This document shows, one piece after another, positions 11,802 through 37,269 of a stretch of 64,000 nucleotides of DNA. The stretch covers positions 21,514,001 through 21,578,000 of the forward strand of contig OZ038526.1 in the NCBI GenBank assembly GCA_964036665.1. Direction: 5' to 3'. Positions within the stretch are counted from its first letter, which is position 1, and each line of letters opens with the position of its first letter. The notes beneath the pieces were generated by a model that saw only the letters and a list, made by a program, of their open reading frames with translations, ran no database searches and was not told where the DNA came from. The DNA comes from Gordius sp. MW1 (Eukaryota; Nematomorpha; Gordioida; Gordea; Gordiidae). The position numbers and the translations under genes are program-made.

Positions 11802-12228
11802 ATCATAATCTCTGTCACCTTTGCTATGATATCGCCATCCCGACTCCTTTCACGCTTCTCACCACGATGCTCGCGATCCCTGCTAACCGTAGTATGACGG
11901 TAATCCTTAGAGCCTAAAGTGGGTACATCGTTGGACTTTCTAGACTGTTGCCTATCATCGTGGTCCAAAGCCCTGTAATCAGCATCAACTTGAGCTATGG
12001 ATGGCAGTGTTGGTAGGGGAACGTCTTTTAGGTTAGAGGAGGGTGTGGGTGGGAGTGGAGAATAGTTGAGGGTGTTTGAAGAAGTGGAAGACATAAAATT
12101 CAAAGTTTTCAAATGGTTCATGGTTAACTGCTGTTATTGGAGTAGGACGTTGAAAAAGAGTTTTGTAATGGGGAAAGTCCTGGGATGTGTTGGAATTGAT
12201 TTGATGCAGCAGCTTTTACAGAATTCTC
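11594..12228 (-). pseudogene. Upstream part of the captured SCAF-like host fragment
   Basis: Between the gag break (about 12230) and the fusion frame lies non-retroviral coding sequence. A frame from 12121 begins MNHLKTLNF and continues through proline-rich and Asp/Arg-rich text (VDADYRALDHDDRQQSRKSN, SRDREHRGEKRERSRDG). One frameshift near 11820 then moves the same RS-rich composition into the 11801-10701 frame. Farther 5', a stretch with HIPGLSPLQNS is open in the gag frame after a stop codon. Introns are not evident, which favours a cDNA source, but this is inference. Confidence 0.6.
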
Positions 12229-12231
12229 TTA

Positions 12232-12597
12232 ATTCCCGTCAAAGTGAGGCAATTTTATTCTTGGAAGTTGTAGTTTCCTAGATGTTGATGATGGTTGAGA
12301 GATTGTTGGTGTGTGAGATTGGTTGATGAGACTCTGTGCCTTTGATATTGCCTCAAAGTAATTATCTTCAATCTCCTTTTGCTCATGAGAGGTTTCATCA
12401 TTTTCATCAACTTGTTCTTGAAAATCCACATACCGTGAACATAACCATTTAATCTCTTCAAGTCTTAATTTTATATTGATTATGTCCTCAGATGATTCTA
12501 CATAGTCCATAAATCTAGCAAGGCTTTGTACAAATGCTGTCTTTTTCTTTTCAAATTCTGCCGTCATGCTTATCTGGAATCCTACTCGAAGGACCAA
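12232..12597 (-). pseudogene. BEL/Pao gag N-terminal fragment, copy 2
   Basis: About 113 residues from MTAEFEKKKTAFVQ to LPRIKLPHFDGN, a DUF1759-type gag start; the last motif is the classic lead-in to the gag core. It breaks immediately after FDGN with a stop. The copy at 14769-15107 breaks at exactly the same codon. A tract ending ggtccttcgag lies between it and the LTR. Confidence 0.8.
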
Positions 12598-12600
12598 AAA

Positions 12601-14613
12601 TGTTTCAACAATAATATTTTATTGAGGTACTGAAAATATGTATAATAAAATATGTGGTATCACTACTCCCTGTTTTTCCCCCTTTCTCCCCTTAATTTTT
12701 AGTTTGATCCAGTTGGAGGCGCTTTGTTTTAGATTCCCTCCTTTTCCAGTTTTAATTACCCTTCTTTCTCTTAGGGAGAGTTAAAAATAGATTTTATAAA
12801 TGGTCGTAAAAAAATACCCCATCCAAGGTCACGGTGATCTCGTTTTAGTTTGATTCTTCTAAAGCCCCCCCCCCCCCATTGTATTGCCTACCACCTTCAT
12901 ACTTAGAACAAAATACTAAAGCCGCGCCCGCAATGGAAATTCCAATATCCTGATTCCGGTGGCAAGACAAAAGGAAAATATATTCACACTAATTATTCGA
13001 GCAACTAACTTACAACAGAACAATCGTCTGAAAAGGAAAGTTAATCATGTTCAAAAAATGAAATATATTCTGGGAATTAATATTCTTTCTTAGCAAATAT
13101 TCAATCAAGTGATTCGAAAGCAACATTTGGGAATTCTGAAGATCAAAATTCGTAATGTCTGGTAAAATTGAATTCAAACCCACTGAAAACAAATGATTTA
13201 AATAGAAGCCTAGTTCTTATTGTGCCATTTAATATTATTTTAAGATAGTTTACTTGAATGCTTCACATATATTAATTGTATGACGATTATATTGTTAGTA
13301 ATCAATATTAAACCAAAACCCCACCGGTTTGTTTGAATATTATTTGGCTATTTTGGTAAATGGAATGGTATTAAGATTTTGAAGGAAGGAATGGAGAGGG
13401 AAAGGACAATTTTTGTAAAGTGAATTATATTAATATTTGGAAGGAAGGAAACGGCAGAAAATTTTTTTGAAGGAAGGAATTGACGGAGATTTTTTGGTTA
13501 GCAATTGTACTACTAGACCGGCTCAGAGTTAACCTCGGGTTTATAAGGCTCTGAACTCATTGAGTCATCCTTGGTTTTTGGGGCACTGAACTCAGTCAAT
13601 GAGTCATCCTCGGTTATGAGGAACAAAATTCTTGAGTGTCGGGAATTAGTGTCAATCAACGTCAATATCTAGGTCAATGTTAATGTCGGTGTCAATGTGA
13701 TTGTCAAATGTCGGTGTCAAAAAGTCGAAGTCTTAATACCTCCGTTGGCGGCTTTAACCCTCACGAGTGGTCCACAGGGGTAGAGTTAATTTTGGGAAAA
13801 GGGGTAGGTGTGGTATCACTACTCCCTGTTTTTCCCCCTTTCTCCCCTTAATTTTTAGTTTGATCCAGTTGGAGGCGCTTTGTTTTAGATGCCCTCCTTT
13901 TCCAGTTTTAATTACCCTTCTTTCTCTTAGGGAGAGTTAAAAATAGATTTTATAAATGTTCGTAAAAAAAAACCCATCCAAGGTCACGGTGATCTCGTGT
14001 TAGTTTGATTCTTCTAAAGCCCCCCCCCCCCATTGTATTGCTTACCACCTTCATACTTACTACATCTTCAATTCCCCTCTCCGATGATGGTTGTTAATTT
14101 CGTTAATTGTTAGTTGTTAGCGGCGTTGTTTATGTTTACGATGCGCCATATTTATTTAGCGCCATCTTTATTTTCGCCCCTCACTAATGATCTCTATATC
14201 TCTATATTATTGTTGTACGCTACCATTTTATTTGTTTATCATCATCCTACCTCCCCCCCATCATTATTATTGTTACTACTTAAAACGAATTGTTAGTAGA
14301 GATGGATCAGTGATAATAATTTTTGAAGTTGAATAAATTTATGCGAAAGATGTAGTAGTACGAAAAATAAAACTGATTAATATTCGCGTTAGTTCTAGAA
14401 AATAAATACATTAGCTAGAAATTTAAATAAATATTTTAAAGCGTATTTGTAGTCTTCAAATACGAAAAAATATAATAGATGATGTTTGAATGTATGTGTA
14501 TAGGTGATGTTGTTTGAAATTGAATGTACGTGAATATGTTATCATGACGTGTATGTGTTCTAGAAAACCATAATGATCTGATGAATGAATTTGTGTTGTT
14601 CATGTTATGTCTT
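12601..14613 (-). repeat. Middle BEL LTR, split by a nested LTR element
   Basis: On the minus strand it starts tgttaagacataacatg at 14613, runs to about 14060, is interrupted by the nested element at 12653-14059 and resumes at 12652-12601, ending in aataaaatattattgttgaaaca-type text. Without the insert it is about 600 bp, a longer and diverged relative of the outer 319-bp LTRs. Confidence 0.55.
12653..14059 (+). mobile_element. Small nonautonomous LTR (TRIM-like) element
   Basis: Two direct LTRs, 12653-12905 and 13809-14059, both start tgtggtatcactactccc and end ccttcatactta, differing at few positions. The polypurine tract ttttgggaaaaggggtagg directly precedes the second LTR, so it reads on the plus strand. 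The 900-bp interior has no coding capacity; it holds gtcaatgtcggtgtcaa-type short repeats (13640-13725). The LTR start and purine tract match the elements at 57379-62758. Confidence 0.75.
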
Positions 14614-14634
14614 AACATGTGTGTATGTATATAC

Positions 14635-14768
14635 GTTGTTCATGTTATGTATATACGTTGTTCATGTTATGTATTAACATGTGTGTAAACGTTGTTCATG
14701 TTATGTATTAACATGTGTGTATACGTTGTTCATGTTATGTATTAACATGTGTGTATACGTTGTTCACG
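14635..14768. repeat. 34-bp tandem repeats made of a BEL LTR terminus
   Basis: About four units of gttgttcatgttatgtatta + acatgtgtgtatac, the first shortened to 22 bp. On the minus strand each unit begins with the LTR start tgttaatacataac. The array abuts the gag break at 14769, so LTR ends were multiplied at the junction. Confidence 0.85.
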
Positions 14769-15107
14769 TTAATTCCCGTCAAAGTGAGGCAATTCTATTC
14801 GTGGAAGTTGTAGTTTCCCAGATGTTGATGATGGTTGAGAGATTGTTGGTGTGTGAGATTGGTTGATGAGACTCTGTGCCTTTGATATTGCCTTATAGTA
14901 ATTATCTACAAACTCTTTTTGCTCGTGAGAGTTTTCATCAATTATATCAACTTGTTCTTGAAAATCCACATATTTTGAATATAACTTTCTAATATCTTTA
15001 AGTCTTAATTTTATATTGATTATGTCCCCAGATGATTCTACATAGTCCATAAATCTAGCAAGGCTTTGTACAAATGCTGTCTTTTTCTTTTCAAATTTTG
15101 CAGTCAT
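14769..15107 (-). pseudogene. BEL/Pao gag N-terminal fragment, copy 1
   Basis: 112 residues from MTAKFEKKKTAFVQ to LPRIELPHFDGN, about 90% the same as 12232-12597 by eye. It ends at the same codon and then passes directly into LTR-end repeats. Confidence 0.8.
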
Positions 15108-15137
15108 GCTTATCTAACCGGCTCGAAGGACCAAAAA

Positions 15138-15456
15138 TGTTTCAAAAATGATATTTTATTTTATTGAAGTAAATATGTAATCCTGAAATATAAAGGTAAA
15201 AATATGTAAAATATATGAAATTTGAATAAGGTAAATGATAATGCTCAAGTGTGGGAATGATGATATTTGAAGTTTGGGAATGATGATATTTGAAGTATGA
15301 TGTGATGACGTGTATATGTGTTGTGTTGTTTGAATGAAAATGTATTGAAGAAACTGTGCTCTCCAATATGATATGATAATATCTAATGATGACGTGTATG
15401 TGTTCTAGAAAACCATATAATTAATGAATGTCTGTTGTTTATGTTATGTGATAACA
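15138..15456 (-). repeat. BEL LTR (5' LTR of the composite element)
   Basis: 319 bp, the same length as and nearly identical to 10395-10713. On the minus strand it is followed after a few bases by ggtccttcgagccgg, the probable primer-binding region, and then by gag. Confidence 0.85.
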
Positions 15457-15589
15457 GGTATGTAAATTAATATAATTTGAATACCTTCGATATTGGGTAA
15501 TTTACCACATCCAGGTAGCGCGTATAATTCAAATTTTAATACTTTTAGCTCGTTGAATAAAATCTGAGTGGCCATTAAGAGATGTAAAT

Positions 15590-16660
15590 AATTTTTTAAT
15601 ATATCTATTGCATATATGTATCCTTAGCATTAAAATATAATATAAACACGCAGACTCGAAATAGGTTTTGGAGTACTAAATATAAAAGCATCTTCAAATT
15701 TCCCAACAATTAATCATCCTATCAGGTGAGATGATATTTTGAATCGGTGTTTAATTAATCAAAATAGTTATGTAAAGTGGGCTACATATACCAAGGATTT
15801 TTAATGCACCCCAGCGACTTATGTGCTAACCATAGCCTACGAAGCATTAGGTTAATCATTAAACTAGGAGTGTGTAATGCCTGAACTCATGTTAAACCTC
15901 TAAGATTATCAAGCCATAAATAACATGTATTAGTTTTGCCATTTGAATTACCTTTCACATTACAGAGGTAGAATTAGCAAGTAAACTGAGCATAAGCTAA
16001 CAAAATAATTAATGGCTGAATTATTTAAAAAAATTAAATAATTTTGGGACGGGGTCTTACACTATGATAGAATCGTTTTATTTTTGAATGTAAAAGTATT
16101 TGGTATAAATTGTATATGTGCAACTTATTGAAAACTTCAAAACTCTCATTCCTATCAATAACAATGCTATTTTTATTGTTGTTTTTACAACGCTGTATTG
16201 TGTGCAGCTTACTAATGTTATAGATATTAATAAAAGTGATTTGGTACTAAGAATTAGAGACCAGAAATGCTCGGCCCGGCCTACGGACTGGGCAAATGTC
16301 GTAAATGTTGACTTTCGGCAGGGCCCGGGCGGGCATAATAACAAGATTCGCGCAATTCGGGCTCAATGTTGTTTTTAAAATGTAGTATATTGTTTTTGTT
16401 TATAATTTGTCATTTTTTAATTTGACTTTATAAAGTTTGTGAATCCAAGTTTTTATCCAAAAAATATCAAAAATCAAGATAAAATTTTTTAAGAAATATA
16501 ACGATTAGTGCCAAAAATTTTAAAACACACCATTTTAGGCCAGGCAGCTTATGTAATTCGGGCATGGCCGGGCGGACATATAGAAGGGTTCGGGCGGGTG
16601 GATCAATTAAAATTCTAACAAATCTGACACCCTTACCTACAACTTCATGCAAATTTCTGT
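15590..16660. repeat. About 1-kb dispersed repeat, paired with 53200-54260
   Basis: Blocks shared in order: ggttttgga/ggttttgat, caacaattaatcatcct, ttaattaatcaaaata, cgcaccccagcgactt, aactaggagt, tttgaatgtaaaagtattt, tacaacg..gta.tgtgtg, then a GC-rich tail of gcccggcccg type. No frame is long enough to suggest a protein. It could be a decayed element of unknown class. Confidence 0.6.
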
Positions 16661-16667
16661 ATATTAA

Positions 16668-17150
16668 TTGCTATGCAATTTATGGGGTCGTTTTTGGTTG
16701 TCCGTCCGTCCGTCGTCCACCAAGTTATTGGCGCTAGCTTTGTGACCTGGAGGTGTCGGGTTCAAGCCAGGGAGGGGACGAATTTTTTTTAAATTAATTT
16801 TAAATTAAATTAATATTTTGTTCTTGTTAATACCCTTGATAATATGACTTTTTACCGTGCCCTGACTACTAACCAATGGAAAAAAATGACCATTGGCCAA
16901 ATTGTGAATCGGAATTTTTTTCGTTTTTTTTTCTAATCAATATATTGTATTTGTTAATACCATTGATAATATGGCTTTTTGGCCGTCCGCTGCCTGCTGA
17001 CCAATGGAAAAAAATCACCATTGACCAAAGTGTGAATAGAATTTTTTTTTCGCTTTTTTTGACTCGTATATGTTTATAAATCGTCTCTTGGTACTGACCA
17101 ATAAAAAGAATGACCAATGGCCAAATTGTGATTTGAAAATTTTTTTCCGT
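16668..17150. repeat. Dispersed repeat with tRNA-like promoter text
   Basis: Starts ttgctatgcaatttatgggg and contains gtgtcgggttcaagcc, which resembles a tRNA B box. Then come ccaatggaaaaaaatgacca-type units repeated three times (16873, 17002, 17097). A shorter relative is at 18255-18530. A tRNA-derived SINE is possible but no clear A box or poly-A end was found. Confidence 0.5.
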
Positions 17151-19775
17151 TTTTTTATGTCTCTATTTGCGATTTATGCATTTATAGCTATGTTATATAA
17201 TTTAAGTCATTTTAAGTAAAGTTTAAAATATAATTTTATCGGTTATTTTAATGAAATAAATATATTGCTTCTTACTATCATTTAAAACATTATTTAAAAT
17301 TATTTATTACATATGGTTTTATGGAGATTAAACGTGGTTTTGTAATTATCTTTATCTAATATCTAGGCTTATAAAATTTAACACATAATTTGATGAAATA
17401 ATGACTTTATAACATGCCAAATTTTTTAAATATGGTTGGGTTAAAAAAAAAATATTAAATAAAATAAGAATGATCTTTTATAAGACACAAAAACTTTGAG
17501 GCAAAATTGTTGTATCATAGTTAGTTAGATTTCCATTTGTTTGCATATTGTTTTACAATCCCCTTTCGTCACTCTAACTTCAAGTATTATCAAGGGCATA
17601 GCTAGGAGGAAACAGGGGCAATTGCCCCCCCCCCTCCTTCTCATAATATATTTCTTATAAATTTAATAGAATATTATATTTTTTACTGAGAATTTAATTA
17701 TTTTACTGTGCATTTTAATATTTTACTGTGCATTTGATTATTTTACTGTGCATTTGAATTTTCTACTGCGCAAATTAATTTTTTACTGGGCACATTAATT
17801 TGTTCTCATAAATATACTTTAAAAGTCAACAGTGGAGTCAACTTATGCAATATCATGCATAGCTTCCAAAAAAAATTGGCATCATTTATAACACACCCGA
17901 ACCCTATTCAGGTTTATCGATTTTTTAAATTAATGCATCAGAGGTGCCCCACCCCTCATCTCTATCTCCCTCGCTGTGTTACCCGCGTTCGTTATTATAT
18001 TTAATTACTGAACCTTAAAAATTGATAATAGGTTTTTAAAGAAACGTAAAAAATATAGCAAATGAGATGACCTTGTAAATTTTTAGTTAATTTTTAATTC
18101 AACATAGTTATTTGAGCGAGTAAAAATAAAAGAGAAAATCTATACCTACCTAACAGCTCATGTGGGGCCTGATAGAAGTTGCTTGCGGTTGTAGTATATC
18201 TTTAAAATCCACGATCTTATTCCCATTCATACCACTACTGTTTGAGGTTATTAATTACTATGCAATTTATGGGCTCGTTTTTTGTTGTCCGTCCGATAAT
18301 GTCTAGCAAGTTATTTTAACTAGCTTCCTAACGTGGAGGTTCGTTTTCAATCCCGGGAGAGGACGAATATTTTATTTTTTCTAAATTAAATTAATATTTT
18401 GTTCTTATAAATAACATTGATAATAGGACTTTTTGACCGTCCGCTGGCTACTGACCAATGAAAAAATGACCATTAGCCAAATTATGAATCGAAAGTTTTT
18501 TTTTCGTTTTTGAATAAGTTAACATTGTTAATTACCCTAAGCCCTCCCCAGTGCGTATGCCTCTACTGATATGGGTCCCTGTGCCCCTACAAAGGCTTAT
18601 GCCTCTACTGATGTGGGTCCGAATCCCGGAGGGGCAAATTTTTTTTGTAATTAAATGGAAAATTTGTATAAATAATTAACTAATCATTTTGCATTTAATA
18701 CCCCCCTATAGGCATTCTCGCCCCTTTCCACCTTTCTCTCCCATAAATTGCATAGCAAATATGCTACGTTTATACGGAGTATAGATGAGTCGTCCCCCTC
18801 TTCCCTTCCTCCCCTTCCCTTCTCCCCCTTCCCACGAGGGCCGAAGGCCCGAGTTTTTATTATAACTTTTGAGCTAATACAAAAAATCTTGTATTAAATA
18901 TTGATTAATTGTACATCTAATCGAACTAAATACCAGATAGAAGGGTAAACACTGTCATTTATATTTCAAACAAATAATTTAACACTTCCATTTTATAAAA
19001 ATTTTCGCGAATCAAGGATAAACATACGATTTGGAAAAAATATTAATAAGACAAGTAATTAATAACGGAAAACAGTTTTATATTAATTACATGTTGGACA
19101 ATAGACTGCTCATGTTATATGTGTACCATTAAATCCACCATTTTGAATTTGACAATTTCCCATGTCTTTCTGCAGTGGAGCCCATCGTTAAACAGAAAAA
19201 GTGAATTTATTTTCCTCATTAGTTAATAAATAAAAAAGAATGTTAATAAATGATTATTTAATAAATACAGATGACACTAAATTGCTTTAACATCGCAGTA
19301 TTTTTATTTGTTATTTTTATTGTTTAACTAGTTGAGTATTTTTGTCATTACGTTGTAAAAACACTTTAATTAACAAAATCATTATAATCAATATTCCTTA
19401 TTTGTGCACATTTTAAAATGGAGGAAAAAACGTTACACTTATTTAACGTTGATGAGAAATCTATCTACTCTATGGCTAGGACTAATATAATGGAATCTAA
19501 TTTTAACTTTGTGTCTAAACTCGTGGAATATGGTACAGAGTTTCTAATTACCTTCCTATAAATAGCAAATTTATCCATGAATCAACCACTAATATCATTA
19601 AAAAATTATAAATAAGTTTTAGTTTTGTACGCGTGTGTAAATTTATCCCATTATCTCTTGCAAAATAAATAAGAGGCTTATGTAACAATGGTCATTTAGT
19701 GCTAATAAATCCACGTAGACAAATTTTTTCTAAAAAAATATTCCTATGCTGCACATTTTTTAGCCAACACAACAG
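17151..19775. other. Non-genic interval with small repeats
   Basis: Contains a degenerate tandem array of about 22-24 bp (unit attattttactgtgcatttg, 17672-17805), the second tRNA-like repeat copy (18255-18530), a gggtccgaatcccgg B-box-like string (18616), and the inverted R3 copy (about 19090-19420). No exon of either host gene was identified. Confidence 0.5.
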
Positions 19776-19777
19776 TG

Positions 19778-20027
19778 TTGTAAAAATGACTGGGTTCTGT
19801 TTGGTCGACCCTTAGTTTTAGAGACCAAAGATTTTTGGGATCTATTTATGTTTAGTCGACCTCTAAGCTTAGTCTAAATTTGAAAATCAGACCCGAGTCG
19901 AGAATTATTCTTAGTTATACCCTTGGTCTGTTTTTGGTCGACCTCTAGGCTTAGTCGAAATTTGAAAAACAGACCGGAGAAACCAAAGGTCGACCAAACA
20001 AAGCCCAGCCAATATAACAACACTACG
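19778..20027. mobile_element. M1 MITE copy
   Basis: cagtgttgtaaaaatgactg at the left and ataacaacacta at the right, with internal inverted ggtcgacc blocks. It lies about 140 bp downstream of the poly-FLYWCH stop codon. Confidence 0.75.
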
Positions 20028-20169
20028 ACAAAACATTCAAAGGTGTCTTCGCGATCGTTCAATTTTAATAATACACCTAAAAATAATTGAGTAAATCTAT
20101 AATTACGGCACATAATATATAAATATATGATGGATGGTTTTAAAGCATATGAGCGAGTAAAAGCGTTGT

Positions 20170-34021
<13,852 letters not shown>

Positions 34022-34534
34022 AAACACCTCGATTTTAAATCAAACGTATGCGTTATGGGGGATTGTAGGTAGCTTTTGTAATTAAAAAGTTAAATCGTAA
34101 ATTTAAATAATATTTATTCGAGCAACAGGCTTGCATAGCTATCAATCGAATTTTAAAATATGAAAAATTAAAATATATAAGCAGAGTGCTTTCGAAAAAA
34201 CTTTTATCTTTAACAAGCACGCTATTTATTTTCGTATTTAAATCCATCTTCTTAATTCTTTCAAATGATTGTTTAATATCTTTTTCATAAACATTACTCT
34301 CAAATACTTTGTAAGAATTGCTAATTTTGTACAAGCTTTTAGGCTTAATTATAGATTAATTGACATCTGTAGTTAATTTACACCACTTTTATATTTGTGT
34401 CAAAGCTAGAGTTTGAGGTTGGACCAAACATTAAGTTCAATCATTGGTTAAGGGGGGGGGGGTAAACAGCGGTAAAATTAATTTTCCTATCAAACTAAGC
34501 CAACTGCTATTTTATCCATTTTCTCCTCTTATAC
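34022..34534. other. 5' flank of the poly-FLYWCH gene
   Basis: This is the probable promoter side of the gene read on the minus strand. A 93-codon minus frame (34334-34053) has no recognised domain. Its first part (SYKVFESNVYEKDIKQSFE) could be an upstream exon, but I could not place it with a convincing donor. Confidence 0.35.
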
Positions 34535-35800
34535 CAGAGTTTCTTTCAGGGGGGAGCCCGGGGGGGGGTATTCCCCGGGCAATTTCAAATACTCCCCCGG
34601 AGAGTTTTGATTGAAGGAAGCATGAACTCAAGTTCCATCATGAAGTCATAAATTATATTAATAGGCTAAAATTTCAATAAATTTATTTTAATTTGTCAAT
34701 AAAAAATATAAAATTGGCGAAATTAAATTTTTTTTACAAATCAAGTGGAAATCATTCATAGACATCATTTTGTAACATCTGTGAACCCTAATTTACAATC
34801 TTGAAAGTTACAAATTATCTTTAATTAAAAAATATCAATAGGTAAATAAACATAAATAAATGCTTTTAGAATTATTAAATCACTATCTTACTTATTAACT
34901 TAAAAAGTATTATAATTGATTCTATTGTTTGTATTTTATTGATATAATAGGCTTATTTAAAATTGCAGAGGTCTGGTAAATATAAAAGTACTCTTTTACA
35001 CTACTTTAGTAAAAAGGAAAAGCCTAATAAAAAGATGGTATAGGATTTAATTTGGAATAATTTTAATTATGTGTGGGTATTTGTGTTTATATAAAATAAT
35101 ACATAAATATGTTTGTTTGTAATAGGTAAAGATGGGACTGAATTAATAAAACTCTTGTTTTATCCCTTACTATGGGAAATTATGGTAATTATTTTTAAGC
35201 ATTAGATATTTTAAATATATATAAGTTAAAGGCAGATATTATTCTGCTTCCAGCTGTGAAATTTGCATGAACTCTGAATGAGGCAAGAAAGATTTTGGTT
35301 TTAATATAGAAGTATTATATATATTTTCATGTTTTAGGTCAAGATAAAAATTATAATTCTGCTGGAGTGAGAAAACTGTCTCTTCTTTTTCTTATAATAA
35401 AATGCTGGTAATTAAAATTATGCAAGTTGTTTTTATTTTATTAATATATATTGATAAAGATGAGTGTATTTGCAGCTCCCCTAATTGAGTCTCTGAAAGT
35501 GAAAAACATGGGCAAAATTTAAAGCTTAAACCATCATATAAATTTATGATTTCATGGACATCTAAAACTAAATACAAATGTCTAATTTTTGATGAAGCCT
35601 TAGGTGGGGCTTTATGCTCTGTCTGTTCATTTATTTAATGATTATGCGTGTATGTAACTATTTACATTCCCTTTATATCACCAGTAAAAATCAGTAAATA
35701 TTATACAAAATGGTTTAGCAATTAAAAAATTTTTTACCCCCCCCCCCGAAGTTGAAAATACCCCCCCCCCCCCGGAGCATTTTTTCTGAAAGAAACCCTG
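34535..35800. mobile_element. hAT element with perfect 8-bp target duplication
   Basis: Terminal repeats cagagtttctttcag (34535) and ctgaaagaaaccctg (to 35800) are flanked by tcttatac at 34527-34534 and 35801-35808. G-runs and C-runs (34550-34570, 35740-35775) lie just inside the ends. The interior is AT-rich with remnants such as SGKYKSTLLHYFSKKEK (near 34975-35030), which looks like a hAT transposase N-terminus, and a 61-codon minus frame (35577-35392). It is not autonomous. Confidence 0.85.
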
Positions 35801-36645
35801 TCTTATACCCCTACATAGACTAAATCCCCCTGACCTCGTACCTTTCAAATTCTTATCGATTACTTTTCACTTTCGTTTGCTTACGACACACACCTTAATT
35901 AAGCCTTAAATTGAAACCTCATCAATTTTTTGTTTGATAACATATGTAAAAAGCAATTTTAATATGTAAAAGCAGTTATATTAAAGCTATTTAAAATTAT
36001 TTAGTGAACACTTTGGTCTTCTCTAGATTTCTATTTCCTTGAATTTTTACATCGTTTGCATTAGTCTTACTTTTAATGTGTTGGATTGAACAACTATTGA
36101 AAGTTTAAACCATTGATTTTGAAATAACCGGGGATAGTTTAAGAAACTATACACATACACTCAAATTTTTCCTTATTTTAATTATTCAATTCCTATCGTT
36201 TCAATTGACAAAAGTTCATTTGTAAAAATCTCTAAATATCTAAACTCCCGCGCATTTTAAATTTTTCAATTGTATAATGTCAAAAGTTACATTTGTTTTA
36301 TCCCAAAAGAACAAACCGATTTTAGTGTATGAAAAATATGAATACACTAGAGTGAATGGTAGCAAGGATCATAGGGAGTACTATAAATGTAGAGCTAGCG
36401 ATTGTGTAGGTCGTGGTGTTTTATATAATGAAAATTTTACAATAACACGTTCACACGATAGGATCCCACATAAAGGTAATATCTTTAATTGATACCCTTA
36501 TATATGATATAGCTTATAAAAATCATGGGTGCATTGCTGATCCTCTGCAAACATTGGATATGAACATTGTTGCAATTTCCACATCTCATAGTTGTAAGTC
36601 TATTTATGAACATTATATGATTTGAAGATTGTTTATCATTTCCAG

Positions 36646-37116
36646 CTATGATTCCCAACCCTATACAAGCACAAGCCTCATCCTTCACCACCTCCACATC
36701 TCATAGTTGTGAGTCTATTTATGAACATTATATGATTTTTGAAGATTGTTTATCATTTCCATCTATGATTCCTAACCCTATACAAGCACAAGCCTCATCC
36801 TTCACCACCTCCACACCTCGTACTTGTGAGTCTATTTATGAACATTATATGATTTTTGAAGATTGTTTATCATTTCCAGCTATGATTCCTAATCCTAACC
36901 CTATACAAGCACAAGCCTCATCCTTCACCACCTCCACACCTCGTACTTGTGAGTCTATTTATGAACATTATATGATTTTTGAAGATTGTTTATCATTTCC
37001 AGCTATGATTCCTAACCCTATACAAGCACAAGCCTCATCCTTCACCACCTCCACATCTCATAGTTGTGAGTCTATTTATGAACATTATATGATTTTTGAA
37101 GATTGTTTATCATTTC
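36646..37116 (+). repeat. 117-bp tandem array, left arm part 1 (4 units)
   Basis: Each unit = 63 nt coding MIPNPIQAQASSFTTSTPRT plus one residue, then a 54-nt segment beginning gtgagtctattt and ending ttatcatttccag. The unit is open in one frame, so spliced and unspliced forms both stay in frame. Unit 2 has ccat instead of ccag before its exon. Unit 3 has six extra bases. The exon at 36513-36593 before the array ends in the donor gtaagt at phase 1, as the units require. Confidence 0.85.
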
Positions 37117-37247
37117 TGTAATGTTATACAATTTGTGTTTATACACGTTATTTATAATATCGTTTATTTCTATATTAGAGTATATAAATTATCATTACCA
37201 GATGTTATTTTAAAATAATAAACTATTTGCATATTGAGTATATTACA
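37117..37247 (+). repeat. Gypsy 5' LTR
   Basis: 131 bp, TG...CA ends. It starts five bases before the acceptor cag of a 117-bp unit. Confidence 0.93.
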
Positions 37248-37269
37248 GTGGCGCGGTCGATAAACAAAA

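Larger units (their letters stand above)
10395..15456 (-). mobile_element. Composite BEL/Pao LTR element carrying a host gene fragment
   Basis: Read on the minus strand: LTR (15456-15138), a primer-site-like tract ending ggtccttcgagccgg, gag fragment (15107-14769), 34-bp repeats of an LTR start, a middle LTR (14613-12601) holding a nested element, a second gag fragment (12597-12232), a host SCAF-like fragment, the integrase C-terminus, a purine tract (10730-10714) and LTR (10713-10395). The outer LTRs are both 319 bp and closely similar, so they bound one insertion. The flanks ggtgt (left) and ggtat (right) may be a decayed 5-bp duplication. Protease, reverse transcriptase and most of gag are missing, so it cannot be autonomous. 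Confidence 0.8.

Noticed and set aside
16118-16378. 86-codon plus frame and its antisense partner
   Set aside because: Lies in a dispersed repeat, is not kept in the second copy at 53650-54000, and has no known domain.
36646-37116. Direct repeats with regular spacing, CRISPR-like at first glance
   Set aside because: The units are 117 bp with no unique spacers, in a eukaryotic genome, and carry coding and splice signals.
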